64,000 bases of DNA from Pectobacterium atrosepticum (GTDB lineage Bacteria > Pseudomonadota > Gammaproteobacteria > Enterobacterales > Enterobacteriaceae): contig CP036163.1 in assembly GCA_019056595.1 (NCBI GenBank), positions 3,348,001-3,412,000 of the forward strand, in the 5' to 3' direction. The notes beneath the pieces were generated by a model, which saw only the letters and a list, made by a program, of their open reading frames with translations, had not been told where the DNA came from and did not search any database. The translations under genes and the position numbers were made by a program. Shown piece after piece: positions 55,037 to 63,719 of the stretch (positions within the stretch are counted from its first letter, which is position 1; each line of letters starts with the position of its first letter).

Positions 55037-56415
55037 GCTTGAATACCGGGCTTTACCTACAGGTTTATGTTTTTATCACGCTGGTATTCTGCGGACTGAC
55101 ACAGTATTTCACCGGTTTGCTGGCAGTGCTGTGGTTGCCATTTATTTTGGCGCTGAACATGGTGGGGTTGCTGATTATGCAGACTCGCTACGATAGATTG
55201 CATTTGGATACGCAGGAATTGATGGTTCTCACGCTCTACCTCTCTTTTCTGGCGATGGCGGGATTATCTACCCTGTTACAGGGCGGAATAACCGTCACTA
55301 TCGTTGGGTTTAAAAACGAGATTGCATTGTCGCTGATGATGCTTTGCCTGCTGCTGGGTTTTTGCCGCGAATCACAGATTTATCGCGTGACCCGGAGTTT
55401 GTATTGGGTGTTCTACGCGCAGTTCCCGGTGGTGATTTATCAGGTGTTGTTTGTTTTGCCGCGGCGGGTGGCATTGCGGGGAGAAGACGAAAAATGGGAC
55501 TCGGTAGTCGGCACTTTCGGCGGTGACCCGATGGGCGGGGGAAATACCGCGGCGATGGGGTTGTTCTGCCTGTTGATTATGCTGCTGAAAGTCTCGGAAT
55601 TTAAACATGGTTTGACGTCGTTTAAATCCACGGCGCTGCATATCGTTTTGGGATTTGGCTTGTGTATCCTGGGGGAAGTGAAATTTGTGATCCTGGTTTC
55701 ACCGTTATTACTGGCCTGGGTTTGGTTAATGCCGAGCTACATCAAAGGCATGAATAACGTAAACCTGAAAGCGATTTTGCTGATTTTCACCGGCATGGCG
55801 TTGCTGATTACCGTGGCGATTACCATTTTGGCTTCGGGTTACTCCTCGGCGTTTGGTAGCGACCCGACGAAAAGCGCGATGAGCGTATTTCTGGATTCAT
55901 TGAATTATATTTTTGATACCAACTACATTATGGAGTCCGGTGAGCTTGGGCGTCTTACTACGCTATTTTTCTGGCTGAAAAATCACGATATGTGGGGGAT
56001 CTCCGGCACGTTGTTTGGCTATGGATTAAGTGCGACAAATAGCGGCAGCGCTGTCTCTCCCGGCTTTTTGAATATCATCTATAACCTGATCATTGATTCA
56101 ACCTCATTAAGCGTGCTGCTATGGGAAGTCGGTGTGGTCGGATCGCTATTTTTCATCGGGTTAATTATTTATATCTTAATCATTACGCAGCCAAAGCCGG
56201 TACTGGATCGTAATAAAATAGACCTGCAGGACCTACAACTGCTGAGTTCTTCTCCGGCCTTTAACGTTTTTTCGGTTGGGTGCCTATTGAGTCTGCCTTA
56301 TAGCCAGATCCTGATGATTATTCCCATGCTGCAATTCATTTTTTATTTATCTCTGGGCTCAAGTCTGGTAATTCGCCATTCTGTCCGCCGTTATATCGGA
56401 AAACCGTATGAATGA
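55033..56415 (+). CDS. Probable exopolysaccharide polymerase (Wzy)
   Basis: 460 residues, about 10-12 membrane helices with a large periplasmic loop (VLPRRVALRGEDEKWDSVVGTFGGDPMGGGNTAAMG and further). Wzy proteins share little sequence; assignment rests on topology and on position between wzx and the glycosyltransferases. The loop's Arg residues and GGGN segment are candidates for polymer handling. Confidence 0.75.
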   Translation: MSLNTGLYLQVYVFITLVFCGLTQYFTGLLAVLWLPFILALNMVGLLIMQTRYDRLHLDTQELMVLTLYLSFLAMAGLSTLLQGGITVTIVGFKNEIALSLMMLCLLLGFCRESQIYRVTRSLYWVFYAQFPVVIYQVLFVLPRRVALRGEDEKWDSVVGTFGGDPMGGGNTAAMGLFCLLIMLLKVSEFKHGLTSFKSTALHIVLGFGLCILGEVKFVILVSPLLLAWVWLMPSYIKGMNNVNLKAILLIFTGMALLITVAITILASGYSSAFGSDPTKSAMSVFLDSLNYIFDTNYIMESGELGRLTTLFFWLKNHDMWGISGTLFGYGLSATNSGSAVSPGFLNIIYNLIIDSTSLSVLLWEVGVVGSLFFIGLIIYILIITQPKPVLDRNKIDLQDLQLLSSSPAFNVFSVGCLLSLPYSQILMIIPMLQFIFYLSLGSSLVIRHSVRRYIGKPYE

Positions 56416-57397
56416 TAAATCTTTTATTTCAGTGAGTATTAAGACATTCAATGAGGCAGAATGCATCGAAAAAACCATCGACAGTATTCGTCGCCATATT
56501 GTGAATTACCCCCATAAAATCATTGTTGCCGATAGCTTATCAACCGACAACACTCAGCAGCTTGCCAGCGCCAAAGGCGTTACCGTAGTGTCGCTGACTG
56601 AACCGTCCGAACGCTGCTGCGGTGTGGGGCATCAGCTTGGTTATCTGTACAGCCAGGGGGATTATTTGCTGCTGATGGACGGCGATATGGAGCTGGAAGA
56701 TGGCTTTATTGAGCAGGGCATCGCATTTTTAACCGCACACCCTGATTACGCCGGCGTGGCGGGAACGGTAGAGATGGATGGCGCGGCGAACTATGAGTTT
56801 AAATCACGTAAACAGCGCCTTCATAAAATATATCCGTTGGGCGACTGTGGTCATTTAGGCGGTGGGGGCTTATACCGCCGCACGGCAATTGAAAAAATAG
56901 GTTATCTCACCAACCGTAGCTTGCATGGTTATGAAGAGGCTGAATTAGGCATTCGTCTGCGCTATGCCCAATATAAATTACATCGACTTAATGTGCCTTA
57001 TTTCCGTCACACGTCGTACACCATGCCAACATATAAAATGCTGCAATATCGTTGGCGGAATGGTTTTCTCTGGGCGCCGGGCGAGCTTTTACGCAGTGCA
57101 TGGGGGATGCCTTATTTCCGTGAGGCATTGCATATCGTTAAAAACGAGGCGGTCTTTGCGGTTTATCTGCTGGTGCTGTTGATGAGTTTGTTGACGTTTA
57201 ACGCCGCGGTTATTGGTGCCGCGTTGCTGCCGTTACTCGCTTTTGTGGCATTAAAAACGATTAAGAACCGTTCACTGTTGAACGGGGTACAGAGTGTGAT
57301 GAACCTGGCTATATTTTCTGCGGGATTGATAAAAGGGTTAACCAGACCCGTGCGCAACCCTATGACACCACCAAATAGCAAGGTTATTCATGAATAG
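56408..57397 (+). CDS. Family 2 glycosyltransferase
   Basis: 329 residues. GT-A fold: FISVSIKTFNEAECIEKTIDSIRRH at the N-terminus, IIVADSLSTDNT, then the metal-binding LLLMDGDMELEDGF. The C-terminal third has two hydrophobic segments (about 248-285), suggesting membrane attachment. The product overlaps the polymerase end by 8 bases. Donor and acceptor are unknown. Confidence 0.88.
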   Translation: MNDKSFISVSIKTFNEAECIEKTIDSIRRHIVNYPHKIIVADSLSTDNTQQLASAKGVTVVSLTEPSERCCGVGHQLGYLYSQGDYLLLMDGDMELEDGFIEQGIAFLTAHPDYAGVAGTVEMDGAANYEFKSRKQRLHKIYPLGDCGHLGGGGLYRRTAIEKIGYLTNRSLHGYEEAELGIRLRYAQYKLHRLNVPYFRHTSYTMPTYKMLQYRWRNGFLWAPGELLRSAWGMPYFREALHIVKNEAVFAVYLLVLLMSLLTFNAAVIGAALLPLLAFVALKTIKNRSLLNGVQSVMNLAIFSAGLIKGLTRPVRNPMTPPNSKVIHE

Positions 57398-57406
57398 GCA
57401 GGTATG

Positions 57407-58618
57407 ATGAAAGTCTTATTGGTCAATAAATTTTTCTATATCAAGGGCGGCGCTGAAACGGTTTATTTTCAAGAGATTGATATGCTGAAAAAGGCTGGCG
57501 TTGACGTTATCGCTTTCTCTATGCAGCATGAAAATAACTTCCCGTCAGACTACGCGCCCTATTTTGTCGGTAATGTGAATTATCATCAAAACAGCAGCGC
57601 GATTGGGGCAATTAAAACCGCGGTTAACTTTATTCATAATGCTGAGGCATGTAAGAAATTGCTGGCGTTATTACGTAAAGAAAAACCGGATATTGTTCAT
57701 TTTCACAATATCTATCACCAGCTCACGCCATCGTTGATTAAAATTGCCCGTCAGTTTGGGTGTAAAACCGTGTTAACAGCTCATGACTACAAGATTATCT
57801 GCCCTTCGTACACCATGCTGCGCGATGGCAAAGTCTGTGACGCCTGTTTAACCGGTTCGGTATTTAACGCTTTTAAATATCGATGCCAGCAAGGTTCTGC
57901 ATCGAAAAGTCTGCTGCTTTCGTTAGAAGGCGCTTGGCAGAATATTGCCAAAAACTATCAGGCGCTGGATGTGATCGTTTCGCCCAGCGAATTTCTGCGT
58001 AACCAATTAATGCGTAAGCTGCCGAATGTTCGTATTGACGTGATTGTGAACGGCATTAATGACAGCCTACCGGCGGAGGATGTTAAAGACGACGGTTATT
58101 TGCTGTTTATTGGCCGCCTGAGTCGGGAGAAAGGCGTTGCTACGCTTGCCAGGGCACATCAGCAAATGCGGAATAAAATTCCGTTAAAAATTGCGGGCAG
58201 CGGGCCGCTGTATAACGATTTGGTCGCGCAATTTCCGCATGCGGAATTTCTGGGCTATAAACAGCAGGGCGAAGAACTTAACCGGCTGATTAAATACGCA
58301 CGCGCGGTGGTGGTTCCTTCCGAATACTATGAAAACTGTTCAATGTCGGTACTGGAGTCGATGGCATTCGCTAAACCGGTGGTAGGCGGGCGTATTGGCG
58401 GTATACCTGAACAAATTCGCGATAAGGTAGACGGCATTTTATTCGAACCCGGTAATGTGCAGGCATTAGTTGATGTGCTGGATGACTTGGCGTTGAATCC
58501 GCAAAAAGCCAGAGAAATGGGGTTAAATGCGCGTCAACGTCTTCGCGAAAAATATTCATTACGTAAACACACAGAATCTCTATTGGCGCTTTATCAGGAA
58601 ATATTAATCGAAAAGTAA
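57407..58618 (+). CDS. Family 4 glycosyltransferase
   Basis: 403 residues from ATG 57407 (MKVLLVNKFFYIKGGAETVYFQEI). GT-B fold: N-terminal GGAE loop, FHNIYHQLTPSL, and in the C-terminal half FIGRLSREKGVATLARAH and the nucleotide-sugar-binding VPSEYYENCSMSVLESMAFAKPVVGGRIGGIPE (E-x7-E type). Contains a CDACLTGSVFNAFKYRC insertion typical of some EPS GT4 enzymes. An in-frame ATG three bases upstream is the alternative start. Confidence 0.9.
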   Translation: MKVLLVNKFFYIKGGAETVYFQEIDMLKKAGVDVIAFSMQHENNFPSDYAPYFVGNVNYHQNSSAIGAIKTAVNFIHNAEACKKLLALLRKEKPDIVHFHNIYHQLTPSLIKIARQFGCKTVLTAHDYKIICPSYTMLRDGKVCDACLTGSVFNAFKYRCQQGSASKSLLLSLEGAWQNIAKNYQALDVIVSPSEFLRNQLMRKLPNVRIDVIVNGINDSLPAEDVKDDGYLLFIGRLSREKGVATLARAHQQMRNKIPLKIAGSGPLYNDLVAQFPHAEFLGYKQQGEELNRLIKYARAVVVPSEYYENCSMSVLESMAFAKPVVGGRIGGIPEQIRDKVDGILFEPGNVQALVDVLDDLALNPQKAREMGLNARQRLREKYSLRKHTESLLALYQEILIEK

Positions 58619-58619
58619 T

Positions 58620-59723
58620 ATGACTACGAAAATTACCGTTCTGGGGACACGTGGTATTCCAAACGTGTTGGGTGGTGTGGAAACACATTGCCAAAATTTA
58701 TATCCGACTATTAAACAGCAATTCGACGTGGATATTTGCGTTCTCGCACGTTCACCTTATGTCAATTATAAAAAATCACAATATCGAGGCGTGATGGCTC
58801 GCGCTTTATTTGCGCCGAAAAAACGTTCATTAGAGGCTGTCGTTCATTCGGTGCTGGCGACATTTATCACCGGTTTTGATCAGTCTACGGTAGTGCATGT
58901 TCACGCTATTGGTCCCGGTCTGGTGGTGCCGCTTTTGCGTTTGCTGGGTAAAAAAGTGGTTTTTACTCATCATGGCCCGGACTATGAACGCCAGAAATGG
59001 GGGTTCCTGGCAAAGAAAGTTTTATTGCTGGGTGAAAAGGTTGCAGTGAAATATGCCAATGAAGTGATTGTGATCTCCGAAGTTATTAATAATATGATCA
59101 AGCAGAAATATGGCCGCGACGATGCCCATCTTATCTATAACGGTGTGAATCTATCCCAGCGACTCACTGCGGACGTTATCAATCAAACATTGGTGCGTTT
59201 TTCTCTTCAGCCACAAAACTATTTGGTTGCGGTTGGCCGCTTCGTGGAAGAAAAAGGCCTGCATGATCTTATCGCGGCCTATCGGCAATCGGGCGTCAAG
59301 ATGCCACTGGTCTTGGTTGGTGATGCCGATCACCCCACCGCGTATAGCATGCGATTAAAACAGTTAGCCCATGAAACCCCGAATGTGATCCTGACCGGAT
59401 TTTTAATCGGCCAGGAACTACAAACTGTTTTTTCACAGGCTAAACTCTTTGTGATGTCTTCATATCATGAAGGGTTACCCATTGCGTTGCTGGAGGCCAT
59501 GTCATTCTCATTGCCTGTCGTGGTCAGCAATATTCCAGCCAATCTGGAGGTGAAATTAGCGCCAGAAACTTATTTCAATGTAGGAGACGTGGCGGATTTA
59601 TCCGAAAAAATCACATTGCGCTCTAAATCGTTATCTGTTGATTACTCTGAATATTTACAAAGGTATAATTGGCAACAAATCGCGCAACAAACGATGGCCG
59701 TTTACACCGAACTAAGTAAATGA
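58620..59723 (+). CDS. Family 4 glycosyltransferase (DUF1972-type N-terminus)
   Basis: 367 residues. Begins ITVLGTRGIPNVLGGVETHCQNLYP, the N-terminus of DUF1972/rhamnosyltransferase-like GT4 enzymes; C-terminal half has VAVGRFVEEKGLHDLIAAY and SSYHEGLPIALLEAMSFSLPVVVSNI. Starts directly after the previous stop. Sugar specificity cannot be read from the sequence. Confidence 0.9.
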   Translation: MTTKITVLGTRGIPNVLGGVETHCQNLYPTIKQQFDVDICVLARSPYVNYKKSQYRGVMARALFAPKKRSLEAVVHSVLATFITGFDQSTVVHVHAIGPGLVVPLLRLLGKKVVFTHHGPDYERQKWGFLAKKVLLLGEKVAVKYANEVIVISEVINNMIKQKYGRDDAHLIYNGVNLSQRLTADVINQTLVRFSLQPQNYLVAVGRFVEEKGLHDLIAAYRQSGVKMPLVLVGDADHPTAYSMRLKQLAHETPNVILTGFLIGQELQTVFSQAKLFVMSSYHEGLPIALLEAMSFSLPVVVSNIPANLEVKLAPETYFNVGDVADLSEKITLRSKSLSVDYSEYLQRYNWQQIAQQTMAVYTELSK

Positions 59724-59746
59724 GTCAATAAATCAATAGGTTAATA

Positions 59747-60154
59747 GTGATCGAGTCGAATAAACGCCCGTTAGTCATTGAGCGCTTCTATGAAGCCCTT
59801 GATGGAAAAACCGATACAGAACTTACCTCGGAACAGCGGCTGGCCGTTGAGCAGGCGGTGCTGTCGATTACGGCATCTTCAATGCATTGGGTCGACGTAC
59901 GTAAGAGTTTCCCTTTTTTGAACAGGCGCTATTACTTCGTTTTTTTGTTCGGTCTGGATCACCGCAAGCGTCCACGTAAAGAGTCAACGCTATTTCGCAT
60001 ACTGCTGACCGCGTTGATCCTGTTTACCGGCTTGTTCTGCACGCTTGCGGCGCTATTGACGCTATACATGATTAAGTCTGCCTTGGGTATTGATATTTTC
60101 CCACATTTCCACTTAGGAATTTGGGATTGGTGGCTCAGCCTGAAGGATCACTGA
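59747..60154 (+). CDS. Hypothetical membrane protein in the exopolysaccharide operon
   Basis: 135 residues, GTG start. An N-terminal soluble part of about 85 residues (IERFYEALDGKTDTELTSEQRLAVEQAV) precedes one long hydrophobic helix (RILLTALILFTGLFCTLAALL, about 93-113) and a short aromatic tail (HFHLGIWDWWLSLKDH). I do not recognise it. Position within the operon, 23 bp after a glycosyltransferase, suggests a role in assembly or modification of the polymer. Confidence 0.75.
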   Translation: MIESNKRPLVIERFYEALDGKTDTELTSEQRLAVEQAVLSITASSMHWVDVRKSFPFLNRRYYFVFLFGLDHRKRPRKESTLFRILLTALILFTGLFCTLAALLTLYMIKSALGIDIFPHFHLGIWDWWLSLKDH

Positions 60155-60192
60155 CCCCCGGTTTCTACTGATGTGGAAATAAGGAGTCATAA

Positions 60193-61587
60193 GTGAATTT
60201 TAAAATTATCGCCGTAGGAGGTTTGCTATTTTCTGTATTGGGTGTGGCCGAGGGCGCGATGACGACCGTCACCCCCAGAGGACTAACTGGCCCGCTAACG
60301 AACCCGGGCAATGGCGTTGCCAGCTTTAACAAGGGTAATGGCACAACGTTGTCACTGGCGAATTATCCGGATACTGGCATTGAATATGACCGCTTTTACT
60401 GGAGTGAACTGGAACCGGTAGAAGTCCAATATAATTTTCAAGCCGTGGACGCTATTTTCGAACTGGCTAGCCAGCATCAACCGCCGATGAACGTGGGGTT
60501 GCGCTTTATGACGCTTGATGAGCCAGCCAGTGGTTCGAAGATTCCTGACTGGCTCATCCAAAAAGGCATCAAGGGCGAGTGGACGCCGGACAAAAAAACC
60601 TTTGTGCCGGATCTGGACGACCTGGTGTTTATCGAATACAGCCAGCGTTTGCTTAATGCTTTTGGGCAGCGCTATGACGGTAATTCGAATTTGGCGTATA
60701 TCGATATTGGGTTGGTAGGGTCATGGGGTGAATGGCACAACACCAATTTCCCAACCATTAAGCCGCTGCTTGAACGCTACACATCAGCCCAGTTGGATAA
60801 GTACGTGAAAATGTATTTTGCCGCGTTTCCCAACAGCCCAAAAATTATGCTCATTAGCGGCGGCGATGCTTTGGTCAGCGCAGTGAAGCAAGGTGCTGGA
60901 TGGCGCGCGGACTGCTGGGGAGACTGGCATAATTTTTCGACCACATGGAGCCACATGCAAGGTGATTATCCGCAGCGACTGCAAAACGCGGAGGCTCTTT
61001 ATCCAAATTTTAGCTCTGCGTGGCAACGCGCGCCGGTGAGCCTGGAAATCTGTGGTTATATGTCGGAGTGGCAGAGCGTGCAGCACTATACTCGTGCGCA
61101 AGTGCAGGCGACCTTTGACTGGGCGCTGGCACAGCACGCCAGCACCATTAATCTGAAATCGCGCAGCGTGCCGACGGAATATCGGGACATTGTGGATAAC
61201 GCGCTGACCAAACTCGGCTATCGTTTCCGCCTGGCCTCTCTAACTCATGAGTCTGAACTGGCACAAGGGCAGAGCCTGACGTTAAACCAGCAGTGGTTTA
61301 ACGACGGCGTAGCGCCCATTTATCTGAAATATGATGTGGCCTATCGGGTGGTGAATGATGCCAACACCGTAATGAGTATGGGAAAAACGCCTTATGACAT
61401 CCGCACCTGGTTGCCGGGGCCGCATACCTCCGCCTACCAATTGACGATGCCGGAAGCGCTGCCAGCCGGGCAGTATCATATTGAAATGGCGATGCTGGAT
61501 GCAAAGGGAGTATCGCGAATTAATCTCGCCAACGAGGGCAAGCAGGCCGACGGTTGGTATCGAATTTCCACGGTAACGGTGCGCTGA
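60193..61587 (+). CDS. Secreted DUF4832 protein, putative glycoside hydrolase-like
   Basis: 464 residues, GTG start behind aaggag. Signal peptide MNFKIIAVGGLLFSVLGVAEGA. The main part resembles the DUF4874/DUF4832 pair: a TIM-barrel-like region (IEYDRFYWSELEPVEVQYNF; YIDIGLVGSWGEWH, with acidic residues at strand ends) followed by a beta-sandwich-like C-terminal part (QSLTLNQQWFNDGVAPIYLKYDVAYRVV). In an EPS operon it may trim or remodel polymer in the periplasm. Catalytic activity is not established for the family. Confidence 0.82.
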   Translation: MNFKIIAVGGLLFSVLGVAEGAMTTVTPRGLTGPLTNPGNGVASFNKGNGTTLSLANYPDTGIEYDRFYWSELEPVEVQYNFQAVDAIFELASQHQPPMNVGLRFMTLDEPASGSKIPDWLIQKGIKGEWTPDKKTFVPDLDDLVFIEYSQRLLNAFGQRYDGNSNLAYIDIGLVGSWGEWHNTNFPTIKPLLERYTSAQLDKYVKMYFAAFPNSPKIMLISGGDALVSAVKQGAGWRADCWGDWHNFSTTWSHMQGDYPQRLQNAEALYPNFSSAWQRAPVSLEICGYMSEWQSVQHYTRAQVQATFDWALAQHASTINLKSRSVPTEYRDIVDNALTKLGYRFRLASLTHESELAQGQSLTLNQQWFNDGVAPIYLKYDVAYRVVNDANTVMSMGKTPYDIRTWLPGPHTSAYQLTMPEALPAGQYHIEMAMLDAKGVSRINLANEGKQADGWYRISTVTVR

Positions 61588-61613
61588 GCACGGAATTAAG
61601 AATAGATATTCAT

Positions 61614-62114
61614 ATGCTGAAAAATATCGGACATGTATGGTGTGAAATAAAAGCGGCGGGCAGTATTAAAGCTAAACTGGTAATACTGCTATTTCGCCTT
61701 TCAACCATTTACCAGTCACCAAATGTGCTGCTGAAAATGATCAGCGTTCCTTTTGTTGTCCTGAATAAAGTGATTAATGAGTGGCTGTTCTGTGTGGAAA
61801 TTCCGCACAGAACTCAAATCGGTTTTGGGCTGAAAATATATCATCCGCACTGTATTGTGGTGAATTACGATGTAATCATCGGGGCGAACTGTACATTACG
61901 GCAGGGGGTCACCATTGGTAGCGTGATAAACCATGAAGGTCATGTCACCAAAAGCCCGGTGCTGGGCAATCAGGTGGAGCTTGGCGCCAATGCCATTCTG
62001 CTAGGCGACATTACATTAGGTGATAACGTAAAAGTCGGCGCTGGAACCGTGGTAACAAAAAGCCTTGCAGCCGGAAAAGTGGTCGTGGGGTATGGAATCA
62101 GGGAATTGAATTGA
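61614..62114 (+). CDS. Hexapeptide-repeat acyltransferase (serine acetyltransferase-like)
   Basis: 166 residues from ATG 61614; the upstream open frame overlaps the previous gene. N-terminal helices with an amphipathic or membrane-proximal segment (VLLKMISVPFVVLNKVI), then left-handed beta-helix repeats (VIIGANCTLRQGVTIGS, PVLGNQVELGANAILLGDITLGDNVKVGAGTVVTKS). The CysE-like His in KIYHPHCIVV is present. Enzymes of this type in EPS loci O-acetylate the repeat unit; serine synthesis is unlikely from context. Last gene of the locus. Confidence 0.87.
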   Translation: MLKNIGHVWCEIKAAGSIKAKLVILLFRLSTIYQSPNVLLKMISVPFVVLNKVINEWLFCVEIPHRTQIGFGLKIYHPHCIVVNYDVIIGANCTLRQGVTIGSVINHEGHVTKSPVLGNQVELGANAILLGDITLGDNVKVGAGTVVTKSLAAGKVVVGYGIRELN

Positions 62115-62318
62115 GTGTGTATGCTCATTTCTGTGCGAATGTAATGTGACAGCGGGTTGCCATTCTTGCTGTCTACTAAAATGATGGAGCCACACTCGCG
62201 AAAAAACGGCCAGTTCGTTCCTTCGGTTCGATTCCCATGCTATCTGTAAATCGTAATGAGATAAGCTTTATGCGAACGGTATAATTACTCTTCAGAGGGA
62301 ACCGAGGGGGATAACATT

Positions 62319-62432
62319 ATGCCGACAGCAAAAGACGTTTCTGCTAAACATGTGACATTAAATTTACGTATCAAACCCGCCGAACGCGACAAAACCATGC
62401 AAACACTCGCATGGTGGGAACAGAAAAAATGA
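62319..62432 (+). pseudogene. Truncated DUF1778 (TacA-type) antitoxin
   Basis: A 37-codon frame, MPTAKDVSAKHVTLNLRIKP..., carries the N-terminal ribbon-helix-helix strand of DUF1778 antitoxins (LNLRIKPAERD). After that it runs into unrelated sequence (KTMQTLAWWEQKK) and stops; the intact family has about 90 residues. No GNAT toxin gene follows. The sequence between 62115 and 62318 and from 62433 to 62552 shows no gene. Confidence 0.65.
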
Positions 62433-62552
62433 TATCTGCTCCAGAGCTTATCTAGGTCAAACATGCATTATCCTCATTCTATTGTGGCGTGGAGTCTAGC
62501 TACTATGATGTCAATGTGCTGGCGTATTACAGATCAACAATAAATTACACGA

Positions 62553-62771
62553 TCACCCGTTTCTGTTTTCATCAGCAAAAAAAACATTCTTTGCGATAAA
62601 TCTGGCGATGTCTTCCATCCTTTCACGGTTTTCCTTCTTCCATTCCTCAGCCTTTATACGGCGGGCTTTTCTGCCAATAGCATCATTCACCAAATCAGAA
62701 ATATTGACTCCGGCAGCACTCAGAACCTGATAATCGTCTTTGTCCACGGCAATGCTAATTTGGTGTTTCAT
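62553..62771 (-). CDS. ccdA: CcdA-like antitoxin, orphan
   Basis: 72 residues from the ATG at 62771 (MKHQISIAVDKDDYQVL), which has agagga upstream; an ATG at 62789 overlaps the upstream gene stop. Strong likeness to F-plasmid CcdA: a ribbon-helix-helix N-terminus (VNISDLVNDAIGRKARR) and the toxin-binding tail RMEDIARFIAKNVFFADENRNG. A ccdB toxin would be expected immediately downstream (below 62553), but no such frame is present, so the antitoxin is orphaned. Confidence 0.88.
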   Translation of the reverse strand: MKHQISIAVDKDDYQVLSAAGVNISDLVNDAIGRKARRIKAEEWKKENRERMEDIARFIAKNVFFADENRNG

Positions 62772-62788
62772 TGCAGTGTTCCTCTTCA

Positions 62789-63031
62789 TTACCCAAGAGC
62801 GTTATATTTTGTAGGGATCTTAGCAATAATGCTGGCGGGGTCTAGAGAAAGTAAGTGGGCGATATGGATAAACTCTACGATGTCTAACCTTCTTTCTCCG
62901 TTTTCAACCTTGGCGATAAACGATTGAGGACGATCTAGCGCTAGGCTTCCCTGTGTGATCCCTTTGGCAATACGTGCTTCACGTAATGCCTTGATAACGA
63001 TTTGATATTCATCAGAGTAAACAGAAGTCAT
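62789..63031 (-). CDS. XRE-family helix-turn-helix regulator
   Basis: 80 residues. HTH region IVIKALREARIAKGITQGSLALDRPQSFIAKVENGERRLDIVEFIHIAHLL, a Cro/C1-type fold. It runs just ahead of the ccdA-like gene on the same strand, with 17 bases between stop and the preferred ccdA start. It may control itself and the antitoxin, or be a prophage or plasmid remnant. Confidence 0.85.
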   Translation of the reverse strand: MTSVYSDEYQIVIKALREARIAKGITQGSLALDRPQSFIAKVENGERRLDIVEFIHIAHLLSLDPASIIAKIPTKYNALG

Positions 63032-63132
63032 CGATTCAACCCCATAAAATTTGGGATCAAATATCAGTCGCTCACTGATTTATCCAAAAACGGGATAATT
63101 TGGATTAATTCATCACAGGGAGAGGTAGATAA

Positions 63133-63375
63133 ATGGATAAGCAAGATTGGTATCCGGCAGATGTTATTGCTGGCTTAAGGAAGAAGGGCACAACACTGGC
63201 AGCGGTATCAAGGGCGTCTGGATTAGCGTCTTCAACACTCGCTAACGCATTGACAAGACATTGGCCGAAAGGGGAGAGGTTAATTGCCAGTGCATTGGGA
63301 AAGCTGCCGGAAGAGATCTGGCCGTCGCGCTATCAGGGTATGACCCCGAATCATGGGGAAGGGGAGGCGGAATAG
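63133..63375 (+). CDS. Ner/SfsB-like transcriptional regulator
   Basis: 80 residues with a good ribosome site (gggagagg). DWYPADVIAGLRKKGTTLAAVSRASGLASSTLANALTRHWPKGERLIASALGKLPEEIWPSRY is the winged-helix-like Ner family pattern, known from Mu-like phages and E. coli SfsB (Nlp). Divergent from the XRE gene. A phage-type origin fits the surrounding debris. Confidence 0.9.
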   Translation: MDKQDWYPADVIAGLRKKGTTLAAVSRASGLASSTLANALTRHWPKGERLIASALGKLPEEIWPSRYQGMTPNHGEGEAE

Positions 63376-63433
63376 CACTCCCGTAGAGAATCGAACGTGC
63401 TTCGATAGAAAATCATAATCCCCAAAAGCAAAA

Positions 63434-63457
63434 AACCAGCCGTTAGGCTGGTTTCTT
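63434..63457. terminator. Terminator associated with the tRNA-Phe 3' remnant
   Basis: aaccagcc-gtta-ggctggtt, a perfect 8-bp stem, with A-run on the left and T-run on the right so that it works in both directions. On the minus strand it lies directly after the tRNA 3' end copy, as expected for a tRNA terminator; on the plus strand it ends the Ner-like gene. Confidence 0.85.
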
Positions 63458-63465
63458 TAAATTAG

Positions 63466-63481
63466 TGGTGCCCGGACTCGG
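63466..63481 (-). other. tRNA-Phe 3'-end fragment, probable attachment-site scar
   Basis: TGGTGCCCGGACTCGG is the reverse complement of the last 16 bases of enterobacterial tRNA-Phe including CCA. Matching stops after this block, and no rest of the tRNA is present. With the terminator on its 3' side, this is the geometry of the duplicated end left by an element integrated in tRNA-Phe, with the element extending to the right. Confidence 0.7.
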
Positions 63482-63719
63482 GATCATGTCATAAAATAAC
63501 CTGCTGTTTACCAACGTTTTTATTGGTATTTCTCGCAAAAAGAGCCCCCTATAAAGCCCCCATAAAAAATTTCTTTTTTTTTGTTATGGTTGTCACGATG
63601 AATTGGTGTTTTGCGGTTAACGGCGCTAAAAACGTGGTTTCATCTCCCATGCAGGCAATGGTCTATTTCTCTCTGCATTGAAGATCTTTTAAACGTAGAT
63701 TTGATATGTTGGATTTGTG

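Noticed and set aside
37636-62114. Phosphonate-decorated exopolysaccharide linking the two neighbouring loci
   Set aside because: No cytidylyltransferase or phosphonate transferase gene lies in either locus, and the loci are separated by 500 bp with a relic; adjacency alone is insufficient.
62225-62236. tRNA T-arm-like sequence ggttcgattccc
   Set aside because: Only the T-loop word is present; no acceptor, D-arm or anticodon arm could be built around it.
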